Shown in pieces: positions 62,701 to 64,000 of a stretch of DNA of 64,000 bases. The position numbers were made by a program, and so were the translations under genes. The DNA lies in the NCBI RefSeq assembly GCF_003863965.1, contig NZ_RRCN01000001.1, positions 2,137,675-2,201,674 of the forward strand, in the 5' to 3' direction. The notes below the pieces were generated by a model, which saw only the letters and a program-made list of their open reading frames with translations, was not told the origin of the DNA and made no database searches. Origin of the DNA: Paenibacillus oralis. Lineage in GTDB: Bacteria > Bacillota > Bacilli > Paenibacillales > Paenibacillaceae. Each line of letters opens with the position of its first letter. The first letter of the stretch is position 1.

Positions 62701-64000
62701 GCTGAGCCGCTCGCCAGCGGTTGGAACGTCACCGTTGCTTATGATGGAGAAGCGGGGCACCTGAAAGGCGAGGGTGAAGAAGGCTCCCCGGTAGCGGATT
62801 TCAGTTTCGAGTTGAACGATCCGTTTGCCGCAGCGCTGCAGATTACCGAGCCTGGCGGAAATACATCGGACAAGACGCCTGCCGTTTCGGGCAGTGTTCA
62901 TGCGGATGCGGATGAACTGACGGTAACGATGAAGGATGCACAAGGAAATATCGTTGACGTTGCTGGTGAATTAATCTGGAATACCGGCGATTCCGCCTGG
63001 TCTTACGATATAAAAGAAGAATTGGAGCCAGGCACCTATACAATAGAAGTGACGGCGGTGGAAGGCGGACGTTCCGTTACAACAACCAGAACATTTACAA
63101 TCACGGCAAACGTAGATAAGACAGCGTTGCAAAACAGAACATCTGAAATTAACAACGAGATCAGCGCGGGAACGCTGAAGCCGGAAGACTACACCCCGGA
63201 AACTTGGGCGAAGCTGCAAGAGAAGCTGCAAGCGGCGCTAGGCGTGCTCGGCGATGAGAATGCCACGCAGGAGCAAGTTGACGCGGCACTGCAAGCGCTG
63301 AATGATAGTCGGAATGCATTGATTCGACAAGTTGGACTGTCCATCGTGCCGTCAACGGGTACGATTCAACCGGCCGTAACAGATGCCGTTTATGACTATA
63401 CGATGTCCGTAAGCAATAACACATCGCAAATCCGGTTTACGGTTGCTTTCAATCCGGAGGCAACGATCACGGTTAATGGCCGACTGGTCGAGAACGGACA
63501 AACCAGCGATGCTATTTCACTGCGGGAAGGAAAAAATGAGATCACCATCGTGATCACAGAGCAGGACGGCAGCACAAGAACTTATACCATTACCGTCACC
63601 CGGGACGAGAAATCCAGCAGTTCCAGCGGCGGCAAAAAGAGCAGCGGTTCGAGCTCCAATAACACTAGTAATTCCACCGCACCTCAAACCCAAACGATTG
63701 TAGTTGATGTGGTTATCGGCGGCGATGAGGAAGCGGATATTACGAAGGTGCCGATCGAGCGCACGTCTTACAATGACGGACATATTGTCGATAAAGTAAC
63801 CTTCAACAAAGCGAAAGCGCAGGAAACGGTCGATAAAGCGTTGAAGACCGGTAAAGATGTGGCGCGGATCATCATCCCGGACGAAAAGGATGAGGTCAGC
63901 GAAGTGAATCTGCAAGTTCCGGCGGACACGGTGGCGCTACTGCAAGAGAATGCCATTGCTTTTGAAATGTACAATCCGAATGTGTTCATTCAGGTGCCGG
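59728..64000 (+). CDS. Large secreted surface protein with lectin-like, FIVAR and Ig-like domains, 3' truncated by window
   Basis: The frame is open from ATG 59728 to the window end (over 1420 residues). Signal peptide with a long basic start (KKVKRGPGIRMMRGW) and cleavage after VAHA (about residue 46). A concanavalin-like head (about 60-300, LISWVDIEDSMNL, YYIGAAHNNRFNGLVTETII). Two or three FIVAR-type helical repeats (LQNKIEEAAG, LQAEVDEAAGYNEKDWSSET, LQNRTSEIN; near 590, 865 and 1130) alternate with immunoglobulin/SwmB-like sandwiches, followed by a Cadherin-like beta domain (SIVPSTGTIQPAVTDAVYDY, about 1205) and a Ser-rich linker. Probably wall-associated (S-layer type) and adhesive. The anchor domain must lie beyond the window. 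Confidence 0.85.
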   Translation, partial: MKKVKRGPGIRMMRGWSMVLSFLLVASMLPLPSLVQPSVAHAEAGSEAESTTVTGAVYPGGVKNGLISWVDIEDSMNLAEDGISITTLTDLTDLNPDVSGDNVWNPIDPTKPNSFVSGAINFNGGILINSTRGYYTRTHFNTTDTTREVFSIQGPYTGVIGGFPWNFGGEGTGSQNIISNTSIASNFGNAGSGNELKISGNQFVLGQADILNVLRTADTLGIFLNGTKLGERVPVGNVNFNKASAAGGYYIGAAHNNRFNGLVTETIIYNRVLEAYEKNKVNSYLALKYGITLNNDYVASDWDGAAGTAFWDTNSNTAYNNRVTGIGRDDLGAQNQKQSKSQGNGANVTISLGDSVAATNMANTETFEKDKSFFVFGDNGKEVSFEQGYKLTNDESIAIKTIERVYKVQKTNWDAGDRITLQVDKIDVEKGYPLYLIVSSSGTFDTETTYYPVNQTDGTVILTDSDIGDGNYFTFGSAYPLPDSAQLALAEVDGADHSLSLTFDREIALGDLAGFAITVGDAPLDLTGAGYRVDPNDKKKLIIDLSEEDLSSGEAITVSYDGTGTLRDLQSGVSADAFKETLNAINKVALQNKIEEAAGITNEGYTDTSWQALQDALEAANIALAKADATQAEVNTALNNLQTAIAGLVKSPPNAEGGSFIEGTNTITIDFDRAVKFDLSGGGSFAEGFKVTVGGTEVTVVNAAVDSTDPTKVILTLPDGTDLSAKETVHVSYEKAKGHLVGDSEGGVAAGDFEFDVKDPFAAALTVTEPIGITNDLQPAVTGTAPKDAESVVITLTDSEGKPVKTNEVLTIDPVTGAWTFDAYEADLAPGVYTVTVTATKGGQVATEVHTFTVVNKTALQAEVDEAAGYNEKDWSSETWQTYQDALEAAKNVLAKDEATQKEVDDTLAALEAAQAGLKKAAPIPSNPGSFEGGVAFITIPFDRALALDGTGDEADGFTVTYVDEFGNPGTIEVTSAAISGDNKDRITLNLAEPLASGWNVTVAYDGEAGHLKGEGEEGSPVADFSFELNDPFAAALQITEPGGNTSDKTPAVSGSVHADADELTVTMKDAQGNIVDVAGELIWNTGDSAWSYDIKEELEPGTYTIEVTAVEGGRSVTTTRTFTITANVDKTALQNRTSEINNEISAGTLKPEDYTPETWAKLQEKLQAALGVLGDENATQEQVDAALQALNDSRNALIRQVGLSIVPSTGTIQPAVTDAVYDYTMSVSNNTSQIRFTVAFNPEATITVNGRLVENGQTSDAISLREGKNEITIVITEQDGSTRTYTITVTRDEKSSSSSGGKKSSGSSSNNTSNSTAPQTQTIVVDVVIGGDEEADITKVPIERTSYNDGHIVDKVTFNKAKAQETVDKALKTGKDVARIIIPDEKDEVSEVNLQVPADTVALLQENAIAFEMYNPNVFIQVP

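Overview
The window looks like chromosome of a spore-forming, plant-polysaccharide-degrading member of the Paenibacillaceae (Paenibacillus-like). The reasons are Bacillus-type genes (smpB-ssrA, csp-ydjO, LicT control of a beta-glucoside operon, a YheC/YheD spore-coat ATP-grasp protein, SigI, YmaF), frequent TTG starts behind strong Shine-Dalgarno sequences, CcpA cre-like sites, and a GH44-GH26 multidomain enzyme of the kind known from Paenibacillus polymyxa.

Layout. (1) 1-5.0 kb: the end of an RpiR regulator, then a nucleobase-type locus (cysteine hydrolase, NCS2 permease, FadR-type GntR regulator, divergent MFS exporter). Three copies of a CATC-N-GATG palindrome flank the permease and MFS starts and probably form the regulator's operator set. 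(2) 5.0-6.6 kb: smpB, a 185-bp repeat element, and tmRNA (ssrA) with tag GKQNNNLAFAA. (3) 6.6-23.1 kb: an accessory zone behind ssrA. It holds several decayed copies of the ssrA 3' end, each with its own terminator, which suggests serial integration at ssrA. Cargo includes csp-ydjO, a lipoprotein, a MetE-like enzyme, a BceAB-like ABC transporter broken by two in-frame stops, a prophage regulator relic, an ApeA-like HEPN defence protein, a decayed membrane-anchored Mrr-like nuclease, and a zeta-like toxin with a small partner. No integrase is visible. (4) 23.2-27.1 kb: oxidoreductase/LysR pair, then an AhpD-like protein and an ECF41 sigma factor that share an identically spaced promoter motif. 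(5) 27.4-37.2 kb: PL1 pectate lyase, a membrane-anchored protein of unknown function, and a self-regulated tetR-MFS-ABC operon. (6) 37.2-50.7 kb: sugar uptake. An RpiR-PTS EIIBC-cytosolic sulfatase-EIIA cassette, orphan OpuAC, an arabinanase with an inserted ricin domain, and a bglP-bglA-licT operon with a clear RAT/terminator. (7) 50.8-64 kb: a third copy of the 185-bp element, Cel44-Man26, SigI without RsgI, YmaF, YheC/D, an HD hydrolase, and the 5' 4.3 kb of a large surface protein that runs off the window.

Taken together, the right half releases plant-wall and other glycan fragments outside the cell (pectin, arabinan, glucan, mannan) and imports sugars through PTS systems under catabolite and antitermination control. 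The left half is a hotspot of gene gain and decay anchored on ssrA. The most unusual coherent locus is the PTS plus intracellular sulfatase cassette. The most unusual non-coding signals are the 185-bp nested inverted-repeat element, the ssrA 3'-end relics, the FadR-type operators and the ECF41 promoters. I saw no CRISPR array, rRNA, complete tRNA gene or complete insertion sequence.
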